A stretch of 64,000 nucleotides of DNA from NCBI RefSeq assembly GCF_001559075.2, contig NZ_CP014015.2, forward strand, positions 3,100,001 through 3,164,000. The letters are read 5' to 3'. Under the pieces are notes generated by a model. The model had not been told where the DNA came from. It worked only from the letters and a program-made list of their open reading frames with translations, and did no database searches. Source of the stretch: Citrobacter amalonaticus. Lineage in GTDB: Bacteria; Pseudomonadota; Gammaproteobacteria; Enterobacterales; Enterobacteriaceae. Made by a program: the position numbers and the translations under genes. Positions 53,912 to 62,322 of this stretch are shown here, in pieces (within the stretch, counting starts at the first letter, position 1; every line of letters starts with the position of its first letter).

Positions 53912-55684
53912 GTGCGATTATTTGCTCAATTAAGCTGGTATTTTCGCCGGGAGTGGCGTCGCTACCTCGGGGCGGTTGCCTTGCTTATCCTCATCGCTAT
54001 TCTGCAACTCATTCCGCCAAAAGTGGTCGGTATTGTGGTGGATGGCGTATCCACACAACACTTTACGCCGCAACAGGTCATGATGTGGATTGGTACCATC
54101 GCCCTGATTGCCGTTGTGGTTTATCTGTTGCGCTACGTCTGGCGCGTGCTGCTGTTTGGTGCTTCTTACCAACTGGCGGTGGAGCTACGCGAAGATTATT
54201 ACCGCCAGCTCAGTCGCCAGCATCCTGAATTTTATCTGCGCCACCGTACCGGTGATTTAATGGCCCGCGCCACCAATGACGTCGATCGCGTGGTCTTTGC
54301 CGCAGGGGAAGGGGTTCTGACGCTGGTGGATTCGCTGGTGATGGGTTGCGCGGTGCTGATTGTGATGTCTACGCAGATCAGCTGGCAGCTCACGTTGTTT
54401 GCCCTGCTGCCGATGCCGGTGATGGCGCTGATGATCAAACGCTACGGCGATCGTCTGCATGATCGTTTCAGACTGGCGCAGGCGGCGTTCTCCAGTCTCA
54501 ATGACCGTACCCAGGAGAGCCTGACCAGCATTCGCATGATCAAAGCCTTTGGTCTGGAGGATCGGCAGTCCGCGTTGTTTGCGGCTGACGCGGAAGATAC
54601 CGGGAAGAAAAACATGCGCGTGGCGCGCATTGATGCCCGCTTTGATCCGACGATTTATATCGCCATCGGCACGGCGAACCTGCTGGCTATCGGCGGCGGC
54701 AGTTGGATGGTCGTGCAAGGCTCGCTAACGCTGGGACAACTGACCAGCTTCATGATGTACCTCGGGTTGATGATTTGGCCGATGCTGGCGCTGGCGTGGA
54801 TGTTTAACATCGTGGAGCGCGGCAGCGCGGCTTATGGCCGTATTCGCGCGATGCTGGCCGAAGCGCCGGTGGTGAATGATGGGAGCGAACCGGTGCCGGA
54901 AGGGCGGGGTGAGCTGGCGGTGGCGATCCGCGCGTTCAGCTATCCGCAAACCACGCATCCGACGCTGGAAAACGTCAATTTTCAGCTTAAGCCAGGGCAG
55001 ATGCTGGGCATCTGCGGGCCGACCGGCGCGGGTAAAAGTACCGTGCTGTCGCTGATTCAGCGCCATTTCGATATCACCCAGGGGGATATTCGCTTTCATG
55101 ACATTCCTCTGCCGCGCCTGCAACTGGACAGCTGGCGCAGCCGGCTGGCGGTGGTCAGTCAGACGCCATTCCTGTTTTCGGATACCGTGGCTAATAACAT
55201 TGCGCTGGGCTGCCCCAGCGCCACGCAACAGGACATTGAACATGTGGCGCGTTTAGCCAGCGTACATGAGGATATTCTTCGCCTGCCTCAGGGCTACGAT
55301 ACCGAAGTCGGCGAGCGCGGCGTGATGCTCTCCGGCGGGCAGAAACAACGTATCTCCATTGCGCGGGCGTTGTTGCTGAATGCCGAAATCCTGATCCTGG
55401 ACGATGCTCTGTCGGCGGTGGATGGGCGAACGGAGCATCAGATCCTGCACAATCTGCGTCAGTGGGGAGAAGGGCGAACGGTGATCATCAGCGCGCATCG
55501 TCTCTCGGCGCTGACAGAAGCGAGCGAAATTATCGTGATGCAGCATGGGCATATCGCGCAGCGCGGCGATCACGAGGCGCTGGTACAGCAGCCGGGCTGG
55601 TATCGTGATATGTACCGTTATCAGCAACTGGAAGCGGCGCTCGATGAGGCGCCGGAAAATAACGAGGAGGCGGCAAATGCGTAG
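53912..55684 (+). CDS. mdlA: ABC transporter ATP-binding/permease MdlA
   Basis: This 590-residue half-transporter has six membrane helices (residues ~15-300) and an ATPase (~335-570) with Walker A GPTGAGKST, signature LSGGQKQR and Walker B LILDDALS. It forms a heterodimer with MdlB. The start is a GTG at 53912, giving MRLFAQLSWYFRREW. It overlaps mdlB by 8 bases. The substrate is not established. Confidence 0.95.
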   Translation: MRLFAQLSWYFRREWRRYLGAVALLILIAILQLIPPKVVGIVVDGVSTQHFTPQQVMMWIGTIALIAVVVYLLRYVWRVLLFGASYQLAVELREDYYRQLSRQHPEFYLRHRTGDLMARATNDVDRVVFAAGEGVLTLVDSLVMGCAVLIVMSTQISWQLTLFALLPMPVMALMIKRYGDRLHDRFRLAQAAFSSLNDRTQESLTSIRMIKAFGLEDRQSALFAADAEDTGKKNMRVARIDARFDPTIYIAIGTANLLAIGGGSWMVVQGSLTLGQLTSFMMYLGLMIWPMLALAWMFNIVERGSAAYGRIRAMLAEAPVVNDGSEPVPEGRGELAVAIRAFSYPQTTHPTLENVNFQLKPGQMLGICGPTGAGKSTVLSLIQRHFDITQGDIRFHDIPLPRLQLDSWRSRLAVVSQTPFLFSDTVANNIALGCPSATQQDIEHVARLASVHEDILRLPQGYDTEVGERGVMLSGGQKQRISIARALLLNAEILILDDALSAVDGRTEHQILHNLRQWGEGRTVIISAHRLSALTEASEIIVMQHGHIAQRGDHEALVQQPGWYRDMYRYQQLEAALDEAPENNEEAANA

Positions 55685-57455
55685 TTTTGGGCAGTTATGG
55701 CCGACCCTCAAACGCCTGCTGGCCTATGGATCGCCGTGGCGAAAACCGCTAGGTGTTGCAGTGATTATGCTGTGGGTCGCGGCGGCCGCAGAAGTCAGTG
55801 GGCCGCTGCTGATCAGCTACTTCATCGACAACATGGTGGCTAAAAATAACCTGCCGCTGGGGATAGTGGCCGGGCTGATTGCCGCCTATCTCGGGCTGCA
55901 GATCCTCGCCGCCAGCCTGCACTATGCTCAGTCGCTGTTGTTTAACCGCGCAGCAGTCGGCGTGGTGCAGCAATTGCGTACCGACGTGATGGATGCCGCG
56001 CTGCGTCAGCCATTGAGTGAATTTGACACGCAGCCCGTCGGGCAGCTCATTTCGCGCGTCACCAACGATACCGAAGTGATTCGCGATCTGTATGTCACGG
56101 TAGTGGCGACGGTTCTGCGCAGCGCTGCACTGATTGGTGCGATGCTGGTGGCGATGTTCAGTCTCGACTGGCGCATGGCGCTGGTGGCGATCCTGATCTT
56201 CCCGGCGGTGCTGGTGGTGATGATTATCTATCAGCGTTACAGCACGCCAATTGTCCGCCGCGTGCGGGCTTATCTCGCCGATATCAACGACGGCTTCAAC
56301 GAAATCATCAATGGCATGAGCGTGATCCAGCAGTTTCGCCAGCAGGCGCGTTTTGGTGAACGCATGGGTGAAGCCAGCCGCTCGCATTATCTGGCGCGTA
56401 TGCAGACGCTGCGTTTAGATGGCTTCTTATTGCGGCCTCTGCTGAGCCTGTTTTCCGCGCTCATTCTCTGTGGCCTGCTGATGCTGTTCAGTTTTACGTC
56501 GGCAGGGACAATAGAAGTCGGGGTGCTCTACGCCTTTATCAGTTATCTGGGACGCCTGAATGAACCGCTGATCGAACTGACCACCCAGCAGTCGATGTTG
56601 CAGCAGGCCGTGGTGGCCGGGGAGCGTGTGTTTGAACTGATGGACGGGCCGCGCCAGCGTTACGGGCAGGACCCGCGCCCGCTGGCGTCCGGGCAGATTG
56701 ACGTTGAGGATGTGTCGTTCGCCTATCGCGACGATAATCTGGTGCTGCAAAATGTCACTCTTTCCGTACCGTCCCGCAGTTTTGTCGCGCTGGTGGGGCA
56801 TACCGGCAGCGGTAAAAGTACTCTCGCCAGCCTGTTGATGGGTTACTACCCGCTAAGTCAGGGGGAGATTCGCCTTGACGGCCGTCCATTACATTCGCTG
56901 AGTCACAGCGTGTTACGTCAGGGCGTGGCGATGGTACAGCAGGATCCGGTGGTGATGGCGGATTCATTCCTGGCGAACGTGACGCTGGGGCGGGATATCA
57001 CCGAAGAGCAGGTGTGGCAGGCGCTGGAGACGGTGCAACTGGCAGAGCTGGCGCGTGGGATGAGTGAAGGCATTCATACCCAACTTGGCGAGCAGGGAAA
57101 CACCCTCTCTGTCGGGCAGAAACAACTGCTGGCGCTGGCGCGAGTACTGGTGGCAACGCCGCAGATCCTGATCCTCGACGAAGCGACCGCCAGCATCGAT
57201 TCCGGTACCGAGCAGGCTATTCAGCATGCGCTGGCCGCCGTGCGCGAACACACCACGCTGGTAGTGATTGCACACCGACTGTCGACCATTGTCGAGGCGG
57301 ACACCATTCTGGTGCTTCATCGTGGACAGGCGGTAGAGCGTGGTACTCACCAACAACTGCTTGCGGCGCAAGGGCGCTACTGGCAGATGTATCAGCTCCA
57401 GCTTGCCGGCGAGGAGCTGGCGGCCAGCGTTCGCGAGGAGTCGCTTCCCGCCTGA
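55677..57455 (+). CDS. mdlB: ABC transporter ATP-binding/permease MdlB
   Basis: This 592-residue partner of MdlA has the same plan: six helices and an ATPase with GHTGSGKST, LILDEATAS and a degenerate signature LSVGQKQ in place of LSGGQ. Such asymmetry is common in heterodimeric exporters, where one ATP site is weak. Its ATG lies inside the end of mdlA, so translation is coupled. glnK follows 223 bases later under its own promoter. Confidence 0.95.
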   Translation: MRSFGQLWPTLKRLLAYGSPWRKPLGVAVIMLWVAAAAEVSGPLLISYFIDNMVAKNNLPLGIVAGLIAAYLGLQILAASLHYAQSLLFNRAAVGVVQQLRTDVMDAALRQPLSEFDTQPVGQLISRVTNDTEVIRDLYVTVVATVLRSAALIGAMLVAMFSLDWRMALVAILIFPAVLVVMIIYQRYSTPIVRRVRAYLADINDGFNEIINGMSVIQQFRQQARFGERMGEASRSHYLARMQTLRLDGFLLRPLLSLFSALILCGLLMLFSFTSAGTIEVGVLYAFISYLGRLNEPLIELTTQQSMLQQAVVAGERVFELMDGPRQRYGQDPRPLASGQIDVEDVSFAYRDDNLVLQNVTLSVPSRSFVALVGHTGSGKSTLASLLMGYYPLSQGEIRLDGRPLHSLSHSVLRQGVAMVQQDPVVMADSFLANVTLGRDITEEQVWQALETVQLAELARGMSEGIHTQLGEQGNTLSVGQKQLLALARVLVATPQILILDEATASIDSGTEQAIQHALAAVREHTTLVVIAHRLSTIVEADTILVLHRGQAVERGTHQQLLAAQGRYWQMYQLQLAGEELAASVREESLPA

Positions 57456-57488
57456 TGCACCGCCGTTGCCGGGTCGCTTCGGCGGTGG

Positions 57489-57525
57489 TGCAAAAATGTA
57501 ACGCATCATGCACTGTCATGGTGCG
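57489..57525 (+). promoter_or_regulatory. NtrC-like sites upstream of glnK
   Basis: TGCACTGTCATGGTGCG (57509-57525) is close to the NtrC consensus TGCACYNNNNNRGTGCA. TGCAAAAATGTAACGCA (57489-57505) is a weaker second site. They are about 110-145 bases before the predicted transcription start, the enhancer distance expected. Confidence 0.7.
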
Positions 57526-57609
57526 TTTTTCTTTTCCCGCTCCGTTTTCCTTTCTGAATTGCCCGCCAGACGGCCTGTAGAACAGACATCGGCTCCGCTT
57601 TTTCAATTC

Positions 57610-57625
57610 TGGCATACCCCTTGCA
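57610..57625 (+). promoter_or_regulatory. Sigma-54 promoter of glnK-amtB
   Basis: TGGCA (57610-57614) and TTGCA (57621-57625) give GG and GC dinucleotides at -24 and -12 with the right spacing. Transcription should begin near 57636, about 43 bases before glnK. With the NtrC sites upstream this indicates induction under nitrogen limitation. Confidence 0.8.
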
Positions 57626-57678
57626 ATACCTCAGTCGTGTAGTCGCACCATATGCCGAATTCTGACTGGAGGGGATCT

Positions 57679-58017
57679 ATGAAGCTGGTTACCGTGGTAA
57701 TCAAACCGTTCAAACTGGAAGACGTTCGCGAAGCGCTCTCTTCTATTGGTATTCAAGGGCTGACCGTCACCGAAGTGAAAGGGTTCGGACGTCAGAAGGG
57801 TCATGCCGAGTTATATCGGGGTGCAGAGTACAGCGTCAACTTCCTGCCTAAAGTGAAGATTGATGTGGCCATTGCCGACGACCAACTGGATGAAGTGATC
57901 GATGTCATCAGCAAGGCGGCCTACACCGGAAAAATTGGCGACGGCAAAATTTTCGTCGCGGAGCTGCAACGCGTCATTCGTATTCGCACCGGCGAAGCTG
58001 ACGAAGCGGCGCTGTAA
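57679..58017 (+). CDS. glnK: Nitrogen regulatory protein P-II 2 (GlnK)
   Basis: This 112-residue trimeric signal protein binds ATP, ADP and 2-oxoglutarate and is uridylylated by GlnD at Tyr51 in the T-loop (ELYRGAEYSVNF). Under ammonium excess it plugs the AmtB channel. The ATG at 57679 follows GGAGGGGATCT. amtB follows at 31 bases. The length and sequence match GlnK closely. Confidence 0.98.
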   Translation: MKLVTVVIKPFKLEDVREALSSIGIQGLTVTEVKGFGRQKGHAELYRGAEYSVNFLPKVKIDVAIADDQLDEVIDVISKAAYTGKIGDGKIFVAELQRVIRIRTGEADEAAL

Positions 58018-58048
58018 AGCCTGGCACACAGTAACGGGAAACGACAAA

Positions 58049-59335
58049 ATGAAGATAGCAACGATGAAAACGGGCCTTGCTTCGCTGGCGCTGCTGCCAG
58101 GTCTCGCGATGGCTGCTCCGGCAGTGGCGGATAAAGCCGATAACGCCTTTATGATGATTTGTACTGCGCTGGTGCTGTTTATGACCATTCCGGGTATCGC
58201 TCTGTTCTACGGCGGTTTGATCCGCGGGAAGAACGTCCTGTCGATGCTGACGCAGGTCACCGTCACCTTTGCGCTGGTGTGCATCATGTGGGTGGTGTTT
58301 GGCTATTCACTGGCGTTCGGCGAAGGGAACAGCTTCTTCGGTAACTTCAACTGGGTGATGTTGAAAAACATTGAACTGACCGCCGTAATGGGCAGTATCT
58401 ACCAGTATATTCACGTTGCTTTCCAGGGATCGTTTGCCTGTATTACCGTCGGTCTGATCGTCGGTTCGCTGGCGGAACGCATTCGTTTCTCTGCCGTTCT
58501 GATCTTCGTGGTGGTCTGGCTGACCCTCTCCTACATTCCGATTGCCCATATGGTGTGGGGCGGCGGCCTGTTGGGATCGCACGGTGCGCTGGACTTTGCC
58601 GGCGGTACCGTCGTGCATATCAACGCCGCCATTGCTGGCCTGGTGGGGGCCTACCTGATTGGCAAACGTGTGGGCTTCGGCAAAGAGGCGTTCAAACCGC
58701 ATAACCTGCCGATGGTCTTTACCGGTACGGCGATCCTCTATATTGGTTGGTTCGGCTTTAACGCCGGTTCCGCAGGGACGGCGAACGAAATTGCCGCGCT
58801 GGCCTTTGTGAACACCGTTGTTGCCACGGCCGCCGCGATTCTCGGCTGGATCTTCGGCGAGTGGGCGCTGCGCGGTAAACCGTCTCTGTTGGGCGCATGC
58901 TCGGGGGCGATTGCCGGTCTGGTTGGCGTAACGCCTGCCTGTGGTTACATCGGTGTCGGCGGCGCGTTAATCATTGGCGTGGTGGCTGGCGTGGCCGGGC
59001 TGTGGGGCGTGACCATGCTCAAACGTCTGCTGCGTGTTGATGACCCGTGTGATGTGTTCGGCGTTCACGGCGTCTGCGGGATTGTCGGTTGTATTCTTAC
59101 CGGGGTCTTTGCCTCAAGCGCGCTGGGCGGTGTGGGTTTTGCGGAAGGGGTGACGATGGGGCATCAGTTGCTGGTGCAGCTTGAGAGCATCGCCATCACG
59201 ATCGTCTGGTCTGGCGTCGTGGCCTTCATCGGCTACAAGCTGGCGGATATGACCGTCGGTCTGCGCGTACCGGAAGAGCAAGAGCGCGAAGGGCTGGATG
59301 TGAACAGCCACGGCGAGAATGCCTACAACGCATAA
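58049..59335 (+). CDS. amtB: Ammonium channel AmtB
   Basis: This 428-residue trimeric inner-membrane ammonia/ammonium channel has a cleaved signal peptide (residues 1-22, ending MAAPA) and eleven helices. The family pore motifs FYGGLIRGKN, HMVWGGGLLGSHGALDFAGGTVVH and CDVFGVHGVCGIVG include the twin pore histidines. The ATG at 58049 gives the typical signal; the longer reading from 57902 is inside glnK. Terminator hairpins follow. Confidence 0.98.
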   Translation: MKIATMKTGLASLALLPGLAMAAPAVADKADNAFMMICTALVLFMTIPGIALFYGGLIRGKNVLSMLTQVTVTFALVCIMWVVFGYSLAFGEGNSFFGNFNWVMLKNIELTAVMGSIYQYIHVAFQGSFACITVGLIVGSLAERIRFSAVLIFVVVWLTLSYIPIAHMVWGGGLLGSHGALDFAGGTVVHINAAIAGLVGAYLIGKRVGFGKEAFKPHNLPMVFTGTAILYIGWFGFNAGSAGTANEIAALAFVNTVVATAAAILGWIFGEWALRGKPSLLGACSGAIAGLVGVTPACGYIGVGGALIIGVVAGVAGLWGVTMLKRLLRVDDPCDVFGVHGVCGIVGCILTGVFASSALGGVGFAEGVTMGHQLLVQLESIAITIVWSGVVAFIGYKLADMTVGLRVPEEQEREGLDVNSHGENAYNA

Positions 59336-59344
59336 CAGAAAGAT

Positions 59345-59410
59345 GCCCGGTTAACGTAACCGGGCAACGCGGGATACCGCCGGATGCGCAACCATGCCAT
59401 CCGGCTTTTT
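59345..59410 (+). terminator. Two terminator-like hairpins after amtB
   Basis: GCCCGGTTA and TAACCGGGC (59345-59365) form a nine-pair stem. GCCGGAT and ATCCGGC (59379-59405), REP-like, are followed by TTTTTA. They lie at the convergent ends of amtB and tesB. Confidence 0.75.
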
Positions 59411-60272
59411 ATTCGTTGTGATTACGCATCACCCCTTCCTGCACTGTCGAGGCCACCAGTTTGCCATCCTGCGTGTAAAACTCGCCGCGGACAAATCCGC
59501 GCGCGCTGGAGGCCGACGTGCTTTCCACGCTGTACAGCAGCCATTCATTCAAATCAAACGGACGGTGGAACCACATGGAATGATCGATCGTGGCAATCTG
59601 AATCCCTTTTTCCAGGAAACCAATGCCGTGAGGTTGCAGGGCAACGGGCAGGAAATTGAGATCGGAGGCGTAGCCCAACAGATACTGATGGACGCGAATG
59701 TCGTTGGGCAACGCACCATTCGCGCGGATCCACACCTGGCGCGTGGGTTCTGCCACATGGCCTTTTAACGGGTTATGAAACTCAACGGGACGTACTTCCA
59801 GCGGGCGATCGCAGAGAAATTTATCTTTTAAAATCGGTGGCAGCAGATGCGCGACTGTCCGGGCAATGTCGGTTTCTGATGTTAATCCTTCCGGCGCGGG
59901 GGCGTGCGGCATGGTTTTTTGATGTTCGAAACCGGGCTCCGGCGCCTGGAAGGAGGCAGTCATATAAAAGATAGGCTTCCCGTTCTGGATAGCGGCAACG
60001 CGGCGGGCGCTGAAGCTGTTGCCGTCGCGCAGGACTTCCACGTCATAAATAATCGGTCGCTGACTATCGCCAGGGCGTAAAAAATAGCTGTGAAACGAGT
60101 GGACCAGGCGTTCTTCCGGTACCGTTTCTTTCGCCGCATATAGCGCCTGACCGACGACCTGTCCACCAAAAACCTGGCGCAACCCTAAGTCTTCACTTTG
60201 GCCCCGAAAGAGTCCTTCCTCAATTTTTTCCAGATTCAACAATGTCAGCAAATTGTTCAGTGCCTGACTCAT
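59409..60272 (-). CDS. tesB: Acyl-CoA thioesterase II
   Basis: This 287-residue double-hotdog thioesterase hydrolyses medium- and long-chain acyl-CoAs. It begins MSQALNNLLTLLNLEKIEEGLFRGQ and has FGGQVVGQALYAA, LVHSFHSYFLRPGD and a C-terminal DHSMWFHRPF with the catalytic Asp. The ATG at 60272 follows GGAGAGC. A longer reading to 60383 lies in the promoter region. It is divergent from ybaY. Confidence 0.96.
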   Translation of the reverse strand: MSQALNNLLTLLNLEKIEEGLFRGQSEDLGLRQVFGGQVVGQALYAAKETVPEERLVHSFHSYFLRPGDSQRPIIYDVEVLRDGNSFSARRVAAIQNGKPIFYMTASFQAPEPGFEHQKTMPHAPAPEGLTSETDIARTVAHLLPPILKDKFLCDRPLEVRPVEFHNPLKGHVAEPTRQVWIRANGALPNDIRVHQYLLGYASDLNFLPVALQPHGIGFLEKGIQIATIDHSMWFHRPFDLNEWLLYSVESTSASSARGFVRGEFYTQDGKLVASTVQEGVMRNHNE

Positions 60273-60484
60273 ACATGCTCTCCAGGTAACAACGACGCCG
60301 AAGCGAGATAGGCAGAGTATAACGCAATTTTGGAAGTGGTCCGATGGGTGCAATAGTCTGAAAAACTGGCCAATTCCAGGCAAAAATAAGTGATATGTGC
60401 CACACTTAGCTACGTTACGTTTTTGTTAACCACTCTTCCGGCGGGAGGAAAACCCGCTGGTGCAGAGATGATAAGGAGAATTTA

Positions 60485-61054
60485 ATGAAGCTCATGCACA
60501 TGGTAAGTGGTTTAGCGGTTGCGGTTGCTCTGGCTGCCTGCGCGGATAAAAGCGCGGATATCCAGACGCCAGCGCCGAACCCAAACACTTCAGCAACGGC
60601 CACACAGCCTGCTATTCAGCAACCTAATGTCTCGGGTACCGTATGGATCCGTCAGAAAGTGGCATTGCCGCCTGACGCCGTGCTGACCGTGACCCTGTCG
60701 GATGCGTCGCTCGCCGACGCCCCGTCGAAAGTTCTGTCCCAGAAAGCGGTTCGTACCGAAGGGAAACAGGCGCCATTCAGCTTCGTTCTGCCGTTTAACC
60801 CGGCTGACGTGCAGCCGAATGCCCGCATTCTGCTGAGTGCGGCAATTACGGTGAATGACAAACTGGTGTTTATTACCGATACCGTTCAGCCGGTCATCAA
60901 CCAGGGCGGCACGAAAGCCGATCTGACTCTGGTACCGGTCCAGCAGACGGAAGTTCCTGTGCAGGCAAGCGGTGGGGCAGCGACGACAGTGCCTTCAACC
61001 TCGCCAACGCAGGTCAACCCGTCTTCAGCGGTGCCTGCCCCGACGCAGTACTAA
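60485..61054 (+). CDS. ybaY: YbaY-family lipoprotein
   Basis: This 189-residue predicted lipoprotein has a lipobox ALAAC with Cys19. A Pro/Thr/Gln-rich linker is followed by a YbaY domain (about residues 53-150, VSGTVWIRQKVALPPDAVLTV) and a low-complexity tail. Function is unknown. AAGGAG lies 8 bases before the ATG. Confidence 0.93.
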   Translation: MKLMHMVSGLAVAVALAACADKSADIQTPAPNPNTSATATQPAIQQPNVSGTVWIRQKVALPPDAVLTVTLSDASLADAPSKVLSQKAVRTEGKQAPFSFVLPFNPADVQPNARILLSAAITVNDKLVFITDTVQPVINQGGTKADLTLVPVQQTEVPVQASGGAATTVPSTSPTQVNPSSAVPAPTQY

Positions 61055-61063
61055 GGCCTGTCT

Positions 61064-61087
61064 GACCCTCTCCACCCGGAGAGGGTC
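61064..61087. terminator. Strong hairpin between ybaY and atl
   Basis: GACCCTCTCC and GGAGAGGGTC form a perfect ten-pair stem with an ACCC loop between convergent genes. The T run is poor on both sides, so it may work as a transcript end only in part. Confidence 0.65.
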
Positions 61088-61475
61088 AATAATTCCAGCG
61101 ATACCGCTGTAAATCGATCAGCCCGCTCCCGGACACCACAATACCTTCCGCCAGTAATGCCTGCCGTTGTCGCTGTAGATCTGGACCGGTGAGTGAAATC
61201 GCGCCGTGCCGATTCACCACCCGATGCCAGGGCAGGGTGCTGCCTTCAGGTAAACGTTTGAGAACGCCGCCGACCTGTCTGGCCGCACGCGGAGAGCCTG
61301 CGAGCATTGCGACGTCGCCATAAGTGGTGACACAGCCTTCGGGAATGGAGGCAACAATTTGCCAGACGCGCTGAGGGAAAGTGTCTTGTCTGTCCATGGT
61401 CTCTTCCTGCGGTAATCCTTCAGCATAATCTGGAATGGCGGGCGCGGGAAGTTCCATTGCGCAAGAAACCAGCAT
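61086..61475 (-). CDS. atl: Alkyltransferase-like protein (Atl, YbaZ)
   Basis: This 129-residue DNA-binding protein resembles O6-alkylguanine transferase but has PWHRVV where the active enzyme has PCHRV, so it binds alkylated guanine without repairing it itself and hands it to nucleotide excision repair. VYTTYGDVA-type (here VTTYGDVAMLAG) and RLPEGSTLPWHR are seen. The long start at 61475 matches E. coli. An ATG at 61397 has a better site (AGGAAG) and would give 103 residues covering the whole domain. The true start is unsettled. Confidence 0.88.
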   Translation of the reverse strand: MLVSCAMELPAPAIPDYAEGLPQEETMDRQDTFPQRVWQIVASIPEGCVTTYGDVAMLAGSPRAARQVGGVLKRLPEGSTLPWHRVVNRHGAISLTGPDLQRQRQALLAEGIVVSGSGLIDLQRYRWNY

Positions 61476-61490
61476 CTGACCGCCGATAGC

Positions 61491-61519
61491 TTGCAATTAC
61501 AGGGGGCAGCAGTGATAAT
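61491..61519 (+). promoter_or_regulatory. Promoter of the 4.5S RNA gene
   Basis: TTGCAA (61491-61496) and GATAAT (61514-61519) are 17 bases apart, followed by a GC-rich discriminator (GCGCC) of the kind seen in stable RNA promoters. Transcription near 61526 leaves a leader of about 26 bases, to be removed by RNase P. Confidence 0.75.
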
Positions 61520-61551
61520 GCGCCTGCGCGTTGGTTAACAACGCTCTCAAT

Positions 61552-61665
61552 GGGGGCTCTGTTGGTTCTCCCGCAACGCTACTCTGTTTACCAGGTCAGG
61601 TCCGGAAGGAAGCAGCCAAGGCAGATGACGCGTGTGCCGGGATGTAGCTGGCAGGGCCCCCACCC
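61552..61665 (+). ncRNA. ffs: 4.5S RNA (signal recognition particle RNA)
   Basis: This 114-base RNA matches the enterobacterial SRP RNA. Its GGGGGC start pairs with the GCCCCC end, and the apical domain (CAGGTCAGGTCCGGAAGGAA, then GCAGCCAAGGCAG) binds Ffh. Ffh and the RNA carry nascent membrane proteins to FtsY and SecYEG. It lies on the plus strand after the divergent atl. Confidence 0.98.
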
Positions 61666-61855
61666 ATTTGTGCCATCCGGCATCACATCTTCGTTTTTCT
61701 TCTTGTCGTTGTCATAGTTTTGTCATTTTTTTGTCATCAAATGCTGGCAGAGTGTTTTTGGGATGTTAAATCCTGGCGCTCAATTCTCTTATCACGCCAT
61801 GGCGATCCTGTCGTCGCCGGAACCGTGCTTTTGCCTGTCCACAAGGATCCTTACG

Positions 61856-62107
61856 ATGGCTACTGCAGTACTGAATGTCAAAATTGATGAGACGTTAAAA
61901 GAAAAACTGCGTCATTACGCTGAACTGAATAATGAGAATTTAAGCATCACGACAGAAAAACTGCTGCTGATTGCCTTCGACGTTGCGGCAGAGGCGGGGG
62001 TCTCGGCTGGCGATATCGATAGCCAACACACGGAAGAGTCGTTTGTTGAGCCACTGACTCCTAAAGAAATCAAAGCATTGCGCAGACTACTGAAGAAGAA
62101 AAAATGA
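61856..62107 (+). CDS. Small protein with predicted ribbon-helix-helix domain
   Basis: I do not recognise this 83-residue protein. Residues 2-45 (TAVLNVKIDETLKEKLRHYA, then LSITTEKLLLIAFDVAAEAG) read as a strand and two helices of the ribbon-helix-helix kind seen in RelB/DinJ and CopG antitoxins. An acidic linker (HTEESFVEP) and a basic tail ending in KKKK follow. The ATG at 61856 comes after AAGGATCCTTACG; a longer reading from 61763 lacks a site. Its TGA overlaps the ATG of the next gene by four bases (ATGA), as is common in antitoxin-toxin pairs. It could also be a simple autoregulator. Confidence 0.65.
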   Translation: MATAVLNVKIDETLKEKLRHYAELNNENLSITTEKLLLIAFDVAAEAGVSAGDIDSQHTEESFVEPLTPKEIKALRRLLKKKK

Positions 62108-62322
62108 AACAGCAAACGCTCTCTATCGCCAGTAACTATGGCGAAGCCTGTGAACTGCTCCGCTCGGGTTATGTTAAGCATGTTTGTCTGAGCTGGAACG
62201 TCGGCAGCGATGAATTTTTTCGCATTGCCTCAGACTGGTGCGATGCCGGCGCCAAAATAAAGAAAGAGGGAGATAACTTTGTGATTTCCCTCAAGGGTTT
62301 TCCGGTTCCTCGTCAGCATTAA
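62104..62322 (+). CDS. Small protein of unknown function, coupled to the RHH gene
   Basis: This 72-residue protein is not recognised by me. It is soluble, without signal or membrane segment. The likely structure is helix (residues 11-22), strand (VKHVCLSW), helix (SDEFFRIASDWCDAG), then two strands (AKIKKEGDNFVISLKG). That order faintly recalls the TusA/SirA fold but lacks its CPxP cysteine motif. Two cysteines (positions 28 and 46 approximately) and two tryptophans stand out. It overlaps the previous gene by four bases, and its end meets the end of the convergent yczR at 62319. Options are a toxin, a partner of the RHH protein, or an unrelated small enzyme. Confidence 0.6.
   Translation: MKQQTLSIASNYGEACELLRSGYVKHVCLSWNVGSDEFFRIASDWCDAGAKIKKEGDNFVISLKGFPVPRQH

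Noticed and set aside
55677..57455. Degenerate LSVGQ signature in MdlB as a possible loss of function
   Set aside because: As I recall the same change is present in E. coli MdlB, and one degenerate site is normal in heterodimeric ABC exporters.
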